From the NCBI GenBank assembly GCA_947167745.1, contig CAMVJE010000016.1, positions 1 to 30,562 of the forward strand: a DNA stretch of 30,562 nt. Direction: 5' to 3'. Under the pieces are notes generated by a model. The model did no database searches and was not told the origin of the DNA. It saw only the letters and a program-made list of their open reading frames with translations. The position numbers and the translations under genes are program-made. Source of the DNA: an uncultured Treponema sp. (lineage in GTDB: Bacteria > Spirochaetota > Spirochaetia > Treponematales > Treponemataceae). Shown here piece by piece: positions 22,810 through 30,562 of the stretch (the stretch's first letter is position 1; each line of letters opens with the position of its first letter).

Positions 22810-22818
22810 TTTCAATCT

Positions 22819-24621
22819 TTACACTTTGAATTTTTTGACTTCGTTTAAAAGGGCAGAAATGCTTGACTTGTTTTCGTTTGACAGCTCGTTTACGCTGTTA
22901 ACTGCTTCGCTAATTTGATCTGCGCCACTTGCCATTTCGTTCATTCCACCGTTGATTTCCTGAGTGATGTTGTTCATGTTTTTTGCCTCGGAAGTGATTT
23001 GGTTGCTTCCGTTGAGCATTTCTACTGAACTTGACTGAACTTTGCTTGAGATATCGTTAAGTTTGTTCAAAGCCTGGAGAACATTCTTGCTGTCAATGGA
23101 CTGATTTTCGACGGTTTTTCGGATTGTTGTTTCCTGATTTGAGACTGTCGCAACTCCGTTTTCAATCAAAGTGAACTGAGAAACGACTTCTTCTGCATAA
23201 GAAATAACGGTTGCGATTGATTCCTTGATTTTTGCAAGAACTGAAGTAATTGTGTTTGTTTGCGAAGAAGAATTTTCTGCAAGTTTTCGGACTTCATCTG
23301 CGACGACCGCAAAGCCTTTTCCTGTTTCGCCGGCATGTGCTGCCTCAATTGCTGCATTCATTGCAAGAAGATTTGTCTGGCTTGCGATTCCCTGAATGAC
23401 ATTACTGATTTCCATAAGGCTTTCTGATTCCCGAGAAACTTCTTGAATTGCTTCGGTGATTTTATCGAGTACCATTCGTCCGGCCTGAGAAGTTCGTGAA
23501 AGTTCATCGATATTCTGGGTATTTTTTGCCAGAGTAGAGACCACGGAATCAATGCTGCCGATAAGGTCCTGAATTGAGGATTCTGATTCCTTAATGTTAA
23601 GATTCTGCTCTTTTATGAGCTGACTGAGCCTGTCGATTCCTCCAGAAATCTGTTCCATTGTGCTGGTTGTTTCAGTTACGCTTGCAGACTGATTAATTGT
23701 CTGATTTTTGATACTTCTGATGTTTTCGGTGATTTCATTGATTGCGGCTGCGGTTTCGGTCATGTTTGAGGCAAGTTCTACACCAACATTTTCAAGCCGC
23801 TCGCTCTGATCCTGAACAGAAGAAACCAGATGGTGGATTTTTTCAAATGTACTGTTGAAGTAAGTTGCCATGTCGCCGATTTCGTCAGAAGTATTGATTT
23901 CAATGCGTCGGGTCAAATCACCTTCACCTTCGGAAATATCTTTTAAGATTGCGGTGAATTTTTTAATCGGTTTTGAGATGATACTTGAAATAACGATTCC
24001 TAAAAGGGTGAGAATGATGGTAGAAAGTATTCCAAGACAAACTGCGGTCATTAAAAGCTTATTTGAGTCTTTGTCAATTTTGCTGACATCTGTTTTTAGT
24101 TCATTAACCTGTTCGTCAACAAAGAGATTGACTGATTCATAAATTTCTTCGGCAAACGGGTCGAATTTTTCCATATATTCATTTCCCTGAGACGGACCAT
24201 ATTCGATGTAAGTAGCGGCCATTTGCTTTCCGACATTGTAAAATTCTTCAAATGATTTAGAAAGTTCGTCCAGTTGGGAAATTTTTTCATAATTTTCTTT
24301 TTTGTTGTAGAAATTTTTATATTCCTGAATGATTTGGCGGAATCCTTTTGCGTGCTCCTCAGCTTCATCGTAGCCATCATCAAAGCCTTCTGCCCCTCGT
24401 GTTGCGGAGATATCCGTGAGCCACTGTTGGACTTGAATAACATGCATTTGAAGGTCTTTTGCGTTGAGAGTGTTAGGAAGGATTTCCATTTCTGAAGAAT
24501 AAGCGATTTGTCTAAAATTTACAGCATTTTTTGCAATTACAGCAGACAAAACAACAATGACCAAAATTGCGGCAAAGTATCAGCTAATGATTTTGGTGAA
24601 AAGATTGGATTTGATTTTCAT
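22819..24621 (-). CDS. Methyl-accepting chemotaxis protein with in-frame stop at codon 14
   Basis: A chemoreceptor with N-terminal membrane helix, periplasmic four-helix-type sensor (with [13 protein letters not shown]), second helix (about 172-195 from the inner TTG), HAMP region ([20 protein letters not shown]) and a full signalling domain with the hairpin tip [20 protein letters not shown]. The natural start is the ATG at 24621 with GAGGCG upstream, giving [13 protein letters not shown] and then TGA (24582-24580), after which [10 protein letters not shown] continues the first membrane helix in the same frame. A TTG at 24564 would give 581 residues, but it has no ribosome binding site and would lose the N-terminal charges and half of the helix. 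TGG to TGA (Trp to stop) is the simplest explanation, by mutation or sequencing error. Confidence 0.8.
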
Positions 24622-24751
24622 AAATCGCCTCGTTAAATATGGTTTCTATTGTTAAGATACACAAAGGGGGCAGTCTAATTTTAAGGGAATATTAAAGGAA
24701 AAGCAAATTTTTCTTTGTTCTAAAATTATCTTTAAATTTCGCTTATTCTGT

Positions 24752-24759
24752 GTTAAAAT
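24752..24759 (+). promoter_or_regulatory. Extended -10 promoter of glgX
   Basis: TG-T-TAAAAT with hexamer 24754-24759, nine bases before the ATG at 24769. No Shine-Dalgarno sequence is present, so the transcript is probably leaderless. Confidence 0.5.
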
Positions 24760-24768
24760 CTTACAGAT

Positions 24769-26871
24769 ATGGACTCTATTCGGATTTCAGCTGGTAAGGC
24801 TCTGAGGCCAGGAACTACAGTAACGGCAAAGGGCGTTTATTTTTCTGTGTTCAGCAGAAATGCAAAAAAAGTTTTTCTCGATTTGTACTCATCTCCAGAA
24901 GACGCAAAGCCTTATCACACGATTGAGCTGAATCCAGAGACTAACCGCACTGGCGATTTGTGGCATGTTTTTGTCGAAGGCTTAAAGCCGGGCGATTTGT
25001 ATCTTTATCGCGTTGATGGTCCTTTCACTCCTGGTCGTGGCCACCGGTTTGACAAAAATCAGTCTCTTTTCGACCCCAGGGCAAAGGCTTTTTCTGAAGG
25101 TTCGGTTTTTAAATACATGCTTCCCGGCAAAGACAAGTACATGGAAAAATATCCTAAATGTGTCATTGTCGATGATGAAGATTATGATTGGGAAGATGAT
25201 AAGCCGCTTTCAATTCCTCTTGAAAAATCAATCATCTACGAAATGCATGTCAAAGGATTTACGGCTTCTCCTTCTTCTGAGGTCGAGCATCCTGGAACTT
25301 ACCGCGGCGTAATCGAAAAAATCCCTTATCTCCAGTCGCTGGGAGTTTCTGCGGTAGAGTTGCTTCCTGTCATGGAATTTGACGAATACGAAAACACGAA
25401 TGTAAATCCACGCACTGGCGCGCGAATGAAAAACTTCTGGGGCTACAGCACAATCGGTTTCTTTGCTCCAAAATGTTCTTATGCCAGCGATAGAAGTCCG
25501 GGCGGCTGTGTCCGTGAATTTAAGGACATGGTAAAGGCTCTTCACAATGCAGGAATCGAAGTTCTTCTTGATGTAGTTTTCAATCATACTGCCGAGGGCA
25601 ACGAAAACGGCATCTCCCTCAATTTCCGAGGTTTTGACAATTCAATTTTCTATCATCTTGTCCATGACCACAAAGAATACTACATGAACTATTCTGGTTG
25701 TGGTAACGCGGTAAATGCAAATCATCCTGTCGTGCAGGATTTTATCATGGACTGCCTGCACTATTGGGTTCTTGAAATGCATGTGGACGGCTTCCGTTTT
25801 GATTTGGCAAGTGAACTCACTCGCGATGAAAATGGCTTTCCTTCAGACATAGCGCCACTTACAAAACGTATTTCCGAAGATTCAATCCTACGGAATACAA
25901 AAATCATTGCTGAGCCGTGGGATTGTGGCGGTGCATACCAAATCGGAAATTTCCCCGGTGGCAGATGGTGCGAATGGAACGATCATTACCGTGACGGAAT
26001 CCGCCGCTTTATCCGAGGAGACGAGCACACTTCAAACGAGGCGGCGACTAGAATCGCAGGCTCAAACGATTTGTACGCTTTGAGCGGACGCGGCCCGATT
26101 CACTCAATCAATTTTGTCACTGCTCATGACGGTTTTACTCTCAATGATTTGGTCACCTACAACAGCAAGCACAACGAGGACAACGGCGAAGAAAACCGTG
26201 ATGGTAACGACAACAATCTGAGCTACAACTACGGTTATGAAGGCCCGGTCATCAATCCAAAAATCGAAAAAGTCCGTACCCGGCAAATCAAAAATTTCTT
26301 CACCACGCTTTTGATTTCTCAGGGGACGCCAATGTTTGTTGCGGGTGACGAGGTTCGCAGAACGCAGAACGGCAACAACAATGCCTACTGTCAGGATAAC
26401 GAACTTTCCTGGTTCAACTGGGACGATGTTAAAAATAATTCCACGATGTTCGATTTCGTGCAGAAATTGATTACTCTCCGAAGCCAGCATCCTGTTTTCC
26501 AGCGGCGTAATTTCTTCGGCGGGGCGGCCACGAGTCAGTTTGATAATCCGCCGGACATCAGCTGGTTTAATTTTGACGGAACCGTTCCTGACTGGAAGAA
26601 AATGAACCGCTATCTTGGATTCCGCTTGGGAGGCAAGGCTAACGGTCTTCCGCGAGACGACAATGATTTTTTTGTCGCCATGAACATGGATATCCACGAT
26701 TTGACGATTACGATTCCCAAACCTTCAGCAGGGCGTACATGGTACCGGGCAATCGATACTTCAATCGAAAACAAAACAAGTATCCTGCTAGGCGGGGATG
26801 AAGAAACATTAAATTCCCAAGAGCACTATGTCATTTTGGCAAACAGCATCTTGGTTTTAATAAGCAAATAG
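24769..26871 (+). CDS. glgX: Glycogen debranching enzyme GlgX
   Basis: Cleaves alpha-1,6 branches of phosphorylase-trimmed glycogen or limit dextrin. The 700-residue length is typical of GlgX/isoamylase type GH13. An N-terminal CBM48-like domain (about 10-100; VYFSVFSRNAKKVFLDLY) precedes the catalytic barrel with VLLDVVFNHT, the nucleophile Asp345 in DGFRFDLASE, the acid Glu382 in IIAEPWDCGG and FVTAHDGFTL (Asp454). A C-terminal beta domain closes the protein. There is no signal peptide, so it acts in the cytoplasm. glgP follows 99 bases downstream in the same direction. The stop codon lies inside the first of two hairpin repeats. Confidence 0.92.
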   Translation: MDSIRISAGKALRPGTTVTAKGVYFSVFSRNAKKVFLDLYSSPEDAKPYHTIELNPETNRTGDLWHVFVEGLKPGDLYLYRVDGPFTPGRGHRFDKNQSLFDPRAKAFSEGSVFKYMLPGKDKYMEKYPKCVIVDDEDYDWEDDKPLSIPLEKSIIYEMHVKGFTASPSSEVEHPGTYRGVIEKIPYLQSLGVSAVELLPVMEFDEYENTNVNPRTGARMKNFWGYSTIGFFAPKCSYASDRSPGGCVREFKDMVKALHNAGIEVLLDVVFNHTAEGNENGISLNFRGFDNSIFYHLVHDHKEYYMNYSGCGNAVNANHPVVQDFIMDCLHYWVLEMHVDGFRFDLASELTRDENGFPSDIAPLTKRISEDSILRNTKIIAEPWDCGGAYQIGNFPGGRWCEWNDHYRDGIRRFIRGDEHTSNEAATRIAGSNDLYALSGRGPIHSINFVTAHDGFTLNDLVTYNSKHNEDNGEENRDGNDNNLSYNYGYEGPVINPKIEKVRTRQIKNFFTTLLISQGTPMFVAGDEVRRTQNGNNNAYCQDNELSWFNWDDVKNNSTMFDFVQKLITLRSQHPVFQRRNFFGGAATSQFDNPPDISWFNFDGTVPDWKKMNRYLGFRLGGKANGLPRDDNDFFVAMNMDIHDLTITIPKPSAGRTWYRAIDTSIENKTSILLGGDEETLNSQEHYVILANSILVLISK

Positions 26872-26900
26872 ATTATCTGGTCAAGCCCGATAATGACAGT
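26870..26900 (-). repeat. CTTGA-loop hairpin repeat, copy B
   Basis: ATTATCTGG (26872-26880), loop TCAAG, CCCGATAAT (26886-26894): eight of nine pairs. The flank GACAGT matches the flank of copy C in inverted orientation. The glgX stop codon TAG (26869-26871) overlaps its edge. Confidence 0.65.
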
Positions 26901-26923
26901 CTTACCTTGCAGATAATGCTAAA

Positions 26924-26954
26924 ACTGTCATTGCCGTACTTGATACGGCAATCT
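26924..26954 (+). repeat. CTTGA-loop hairpin repeat, copy C
   Basis: ATTGCCGTA (26930-26938), loop CTTGA, TACGGCAAT (26944-26952): nine of nine pairs, flanked by ACTGTC on the left. Together with copy B it forms a 85-base inverted pair with a 23-base spacer between glgX and glgP. It ends eight bases before the glgP ribosome binding site core. Confidence 0.65.
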
Positions 26955-26970
26955 AAAAAAGGAGTTTTAC

Positions 26971-29439
26971 ATGAAATTTGATGCAGAGAAATTCAGAGAG
27001 AATCTTTCCGCTCGTCTTCGCCGACAGTACGGTAAGGACATTTCTCAGGCAAACAGCCATGACTTGTTCGACGCAGTTTCTGCTTCAGTTCAGGAATTGA
27101 TTATGCCTGCCTGGATGGCAACACGAAACGCCTACGAAAAAAAGCCTACAAAGCAGTTGTACTATCTTTCTGCTGAATTCTTGATGGGACGCGCTTTGAG
27201 CAACAACCTTATCAACCTTGGAATCAAAGAGGAAGTCAAAAAAGTCCTCGATGACATGAACATCAATATCAATCTTATCGAAGACGAAGAGCCGGACGCA
27301 GGTTTGGGAAACGGCGGCTTGGGACGATTGGCGGCTTGTTTCTTGGATTCTCTCGCAACTTTGGACTATCCTGGACACGGCTACGGAATCCGCTATCAGT
27401 ACGGAATGTTCGAGCAGAAAATCGAAAACGGCTATCAGGTGGAATATCCTGACAACTGGCTCAAACACCGCGATCCTTGGGAAATCAAACGCTCTGATCT
27501 GGCTGTCACCGTTAAATTCGGCGGCGAAATCAAATATGGCAAAACTCCGGACGGACAAGATCGCTTCTACATCGAAAATGCAGAAGAAGTTACCGCAACT
27601 CCTTATGATATGCCGGTCGTCGGTTTTGACACAAACACTGTGAATACCCTCCGCTTGTGGCAGGCTTCTTCTCCCGACGGATTTGATCTGCAGCTCTTCA
27701 ATGATATGCGCTATCACGAGGCAGTTGTCCGCCAGAATGACGCAGAGAATGTTACGCGAGTTCTTTATCCTAACGACAACGGGCCGCAGGGAAAAGTTCT
27801 CCGACTTAAGCAGCAGTATTTCTTCTGTTCAGCTTCTTTGCAGGATTTGGTTCACCACTTCGTCGCAAATTACGGCACGGATTTCTCAAAATTCCCGGAA
27901 TTCCATGTTATCCAGCTTAACGATACTCACCCGGTTGTGGCAATTCCTGAGCTTATGCGCATTCTCATGGACGAATACGGCTTGGGCTGGAATGCTTCTT
28001 GGGACATCGTTCAGAAAACATTCGCTTATACCAACCATACGATTTTGGCAGAAGCTCTCGAAAAATGGGATATCTCAATCTTTCAGGGCTTGCTCCCGCG
28101 AATTTACCAGATTGTCGAGGAAATCAACCGCCGCTTCATGATTGAGCTTCGTGCAAAATTCCCAAGCGACTATCAGAAGCAGAATCACATGTCTATCATC
28201 CACGACGGAAAAGTTTACATGGCATGGCTCGCAATTCATGCAGGTTTCAGCGTAAACGGTGTTGCCGCCTTGCATACAGAGCTTCTCAAAAATCAGGAAC
28301 TCAAAGATTGGTACGAACTTTATCCAAAGAAATTCAACAACAAGACCAACGGTATCACACAGCGACGCTGGCTCTTGAACGCAAACCCGGAACTTTCTGA
28401 ATTCATCACAAAACGAATCGGTCACGGCTGGGAAAAAGATTTGACCAAGCTCAAGGAACTTGAAAAGTTTGCTGACGATGATGCTTCTCTGGAGGAGCTT
28501 ATCACAATCAAACGCCACAACAAGGAAGCCCTCGTGGAATTCCTCAAGCACAAGCAGAACGAATTCCTTGACCCGGATTCGATTTTCGATGTTCAGGTCA
28601 AGCGACTCCACGAGTACAAACGACAGCTTCTCAATGTGCTTCACATCATGTATCTCTACAACAAAATCATTGAAGACCCAAGCTATAACGCACCGAACCG
28701 AACATTCATTTTTGGCGCAAAATCGGCTTCAGGCTATCGCCGCGCAAAGGCAATTATCAAGCTTATCAACACAGTGGCTGAGCGCGTAAACAACGACCGA
28801 CGAATCGGTGGTAAACTCCGTGTTGTCTTCATCGAGAACTACCGCGTTTCTGTAGCAGAAAAAATCTTCCCGGCAGCAGATGTTTCTGAGCAAATTTCAA
28901 CAGCAGGTAAAGAAGCTTCTGGTACATCAAACATGAAGTTCATGGTCAACGGCGCACTCACAATGGGTACTCTCGACGGCGCAAACATCGAGATTTTCGA
29001 GGAAGCAGGCAAAGAGAACGGATTTGTCTTCGGTCTCACCACGCCGGAAATCCTCAAAATGGAAGAAGAGCATTCTTACAACCCGCAGCAGTATCTTGAA
29101 CGCAATCCAAAACTGGCTAAAGTAATCGAACAGTTGGTTGACGGCACATACGACCCAAGCCGGCAGATTTTCAAAGAGATTCATGATTCTTTGGTCTACG
29201 GTGTTGAGGGACAGCGTCCGGATGTTTACTATGTCCTCGCCGATTTCGACAAATATTGTAAGGCTCAGGAAGAGCTGGCAAAAGCTTACACCGACAAAAA
29301 AGGTTGGGCAAAGAAAACTCTTATCAACATTGCTAATTCAGGTAAATTCTCGTCAGACCGCACAATCGAAGATTATGTCCGCGACATCTGGCACTTGAAA
29401 AAGGTAATTGTTGAAGACAGCGAGATTAAAAACGCATAA
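26971..29439 (+). CDS. glgP: Glycogen/maltodextrin phosphorylase
   Basis: Releases glucose-1-phosphate from the ends of glycogen or maltodextrin chains using phosphate and pyridoxal phosphate. The 822-residue length is standard for GT35. Visible are YLSAEFLMGRALSNNLINLG near the N-terminus, EPDAGLGNGGLGRLAACFLD, VKRLHEYKRQLLN, and EASGTSNMKFMVNGA with the pyridoxal phosphate lysine (Lys656). AAGGAG seven bases before the ATG is a strong ribosome binding site. With glgX it gives a complete two-enzyme glycogen breakdown set. Read-through from glgX across the hairpin pair is likely, as I see no strong separate promoter. Confidence 0.95.
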   Translation: MKFDAEKFRENLSARLRRQYGKDISQANSHDLFDAVSASVQELIMPAWMATRNAYEKKPTKQLYYLSAEFLMGRALSNNLINLGIKEEVKKVLDDMNININLIEDEEPDAGLGNGGLGRLAACFLDSLATLDYPGHGYGIRYQYGMFEQKIENGYQVEYPDNWLKHRDPWEIKRSDLAVTVKFGGEIKYGKTPDGQDRFYIENAEEVTATPYDMPVVGFDTNTVNTLRLWQASSPDGFDLQLFNDMRYHEAVVRQNDAENVTRVLYPNDNGPQGKVLRLKQQYFFCSASLQDLVHHFVANYGTDFSKFPEFHVIQLNDTHPVVAIPELMRILMDEYGLGWNASWDIVQKTFAYTNHTILAEALEKWDISIFQGLLPRIYQIVEEINRRFMIELRAKFPSDYQKQNHMSIIHDGKVYMAWLAIHAGFSVNGVAALHTELLKNQELKDWYELYPKKFNNKTNGITQRRWLLNANPELSEFITKRIGHGWEKDLTKLKELEKFADDDASLEELITIKRHNKEALVEFLKHKQNEFLDPDSIFDVQVKRLHEYKRQLLNVLHIMYLYNKIIEDPSYNAPNRTFIFGAKSASGYRRAKAIIKLINTVAERVNNDRRIGGKLRVVFIENYRVSVAEKIFPAADVSEQISTAGKEASGTSNMKFMVNGALTMGTLDGANIEIFEEAGKENGFVFGLTTPEILKMEEEHSYNPQQYLERNPKLAKVIEQLVDGTYDPSRQIFKEIHDSLVYGVEGQRPDVYYVLADFDKYCKAQEELAKAYTDKKGWAKKTLINIANSGKFSSDRTIEDYVRDIWHLKKVIVEDSEIKNA

Positions 29440-29444
29440 TGCTT

Positions 29445-29479
29445 AGGGGAGGCAAGTTTTAGTAACTGCTGCCTCCCCT
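29445..29479. terminator. Terminator hairpin between glgP and the pectate lyase gene
   Basis: AGGGGAGGCA (29445-29454) and TGCCTCCCCT (29470-29479) form a perfect ten-base stem with a 15-base loop. It lies between convergent genes. There is no clear U-tract on the plus strand. A bidirectional stop or 3'-end protection role is likely. Confidence 0.65.
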
Positions 29480-29497
29480 GTAACGCCACGCCCGCTT

Positions 29498-30562
29498 TTA
29501 GTAAGACAGGTTTGTGAGGGTCGCGCCTTTGTCTGTCGGTGCGCTTGAAGAATAGCTTGAAGCTGTGTATGAGTAGGCTGGTTTTGAAACGCTTGATGAA
29601 CCGCCTGAACCATTGCAAGAATTATTGCTTACAGCATTCCATGAACCGCTTGTATCTCCGTAAGTTTTTGATGTTTCTGCATAGTAGAAGCCGATTGTGT
29701 AATCAGAGCTTTTCATGTTATTGAAAGAGTTTCCTTCAATGTAAAGCTTGCAGTTTGCACGGCAGTTGATACAGCTTGCCTGGCCACTGAATGTTCCTGC
29801 ATCGAAGTAGTTGTTGAGGATGTGTCCTGTTCCATAGCGGAAAAGTGGCATACGGGCATTCACATTTTTGAAGTAGTTTCCGTTGAATGTTACACGCATA
29901 TCGCTGTCAGTAAGGCCTGTTCGTGAGCTTGAATCCGGTCCGTCGTCGCCAGAAGCGCAGAGGACAGCCTTGTAGTGGTCGTGGAAGTAGCAGTTTGAAA
30001 TGGTAATCCATGCGCCGCCGTTTTTGATGTCCAGAAGTCCGTCGTAGAAGTCTTTTTCAAAATCTTCATCATTCGAAGAATTCGTTGCTTTCGTCCCGTC
30101 GTTCAGATACGGTGTTGTGTTCGACTTAAGTTCGCAGTGGTCAACCCAAACATGAGTGGCACCATTCAAAGAAAGTGCGTCGTTGCCAGTTCCGCCGTAA
30201 GTGTCGTAGGCGATTACTTCTCCCAAAACCAGGTTGCGGATGATTACATTGTCGCCGGAAACACGCATTTCGATATTCTTGAGACCGGCTCCAGTCACTG
30301 CACCATAAACAGTCTTGTTTGAACCGATGGAAAGAATCGTGCTGGCATTTCCTGTCGTTGTGATTCTTGTTGAATTCGTGAATTTGACGATGTACGGAAC
30401 ATTGCCTAAAAGTTCTTTTGCGTATGTCGTCAGGTCTGCAAGTGAGGAAATTTCAATAGTAGAGCCACCCGCTCCACCTGTAATCGTGTATCCTGCCGCA
30501 GAATCATTCGTTACGGTCGCATAGCCCATGTAGCCGTCGCTTTCCGTCGGAGCTGTGTAGTT
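29498..30562 (-). CDS. Pectate lyase, family PL1 (5' end outside the window)
   Basis: The frame is open to the right edge, so the N-terminus, presumably with a signal peptide, is missing; at least 354 residues are seen. It is a right-handed beta-helix pectate lyase that splits polygalacturonate by calcium-dependent elimination. Signatures are HVWVDHCEL and DGLLDIKNGGAWITIS, followed by NYFKNVNARMPLFRYG, whose Arg region is the catalytic part in PL1. The C-terminus is a Ser/Gly/Tyr-rich stretch, possibly a linker or disordered tail, ending TLTNLSY. An internal ATG at 30529 is not the likely start, because the reading continues upstream with pectate-lyase-like linker sequence. Confidence 0.88.
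   Translation of the reverse strand, partial: NYTAPTESDGYMGYATVTNDSAAGYTITGGAGGSTIEISSLADLTTYAKELLGNVPYIVKFTNSTRITTTGNASTILSIGSNKTVYGAVTGAGLKNIEMRVSGDNVIIRNLVLGEVIAYDTYGGTGNDALSLNGATHVWVDHCELKSNTTPYLNDGTKATNSSNDEDFEKDFYDGLLDIKNGGAWITISNCYFHDHYKAVLCASGDDGPDSSSRTGLTDSDMRVTFNGNYFKNVNARMPLFRYGTGHILNNYFDAGTFSGQASCINCRANCKLYIEGNSFNNMKSSDYTIGFYYAETSKTYGDTSGSWNAVSNNSCNGSGGSSSVSKPAYSYTASSYSSSAPTDKGATLTNLSY

Noticed and set aside
24580..24582. TGA read as tryptophan or selenocysteine in the chemoreceptor
   Set aside because: All other long genes use TGG for Trp and several end in TGA as a true stop. No recoding hairpin stands out, and a membrane helix is no place for selenocysteine.

Overview
The window reads as chromosomal DNA of a spirochaete, most likely a fermentative, gut- or rumen-type Treponema. 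This is inferred from the gene mix: a secreted-type pectate lyase, glycogen enzymes, acetolactate decarboxylase, chemoreceptor, HD-GYP protein, QueH and two-domain ArgA. It also fits the moderate GC, the short intergenic gaps and the general look of the proteins. I could not run any search, so family calls rest on motifs seen in the translations.

Layout: 1-918 is a gene-free AT-rich stretch with four DnaA-box-like 9-mers and two close matches to the ParB site parS, so it may lie at or near the replication origin. 919-2673 is a DUF4153 membrane protein. A leftward block (2664-7980) holds argA, argC, acetolactate decarboxylase, a PAP2 phosphatase, queH and a thioesterase. 8047-10500 is a zinc/cadmium efflux unit: a P1B ATPase behind an ArsR/SmtB repressor whose operator overlaps its own start codon. 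10604-12238 is an HD-GYP protein plus a Crp/Fnr regulator.

12250-14944 is a probable defence island: a DUF262-HNH nuclease, an EcoRI-family adenine methyltransferase and a divergent XRE regulator, with paired repeats in the shared promoter region. It sits between the Crp/Fnr gene and a three-gene Fe-S operon (15030-16224: ferredoxin, membrane 4Fe-4S protein, C_GCAxxG_C_C protein). The promoter of that operon carries a Crp-like palindrome near -40. Two small unknown genes and an Uup-type ABC-F ATPase follow (16324-19270).

19286-22786 looks like a zinc-starvation locus. Two Fur-family palindromes bracket a good promoter. Behind them lie a small two-helix protein with a His/Asp/Cys cluster, a COG0523 GTPase, and a zinc-binding lipoprotein-like ZnuA in which a whole ZinT domain is nested inside the His-rich loop. 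The ZinT part is visibly more AT-rich than the ZnuA halves. This is the most unusual system in the window, and it balances the zinc efflux unit at 8-10.5 kb.

The right end holds a chemoreceptor with an in-frame stop at codon 14, glgX and glgP for glycogen breakdown (separated by a pair of inverted hairpin repeats also found at base 1), and a pectate lyase cut by the window edge. No tRNA, rRNA, CRISPR array, transposase or integrase was seen.
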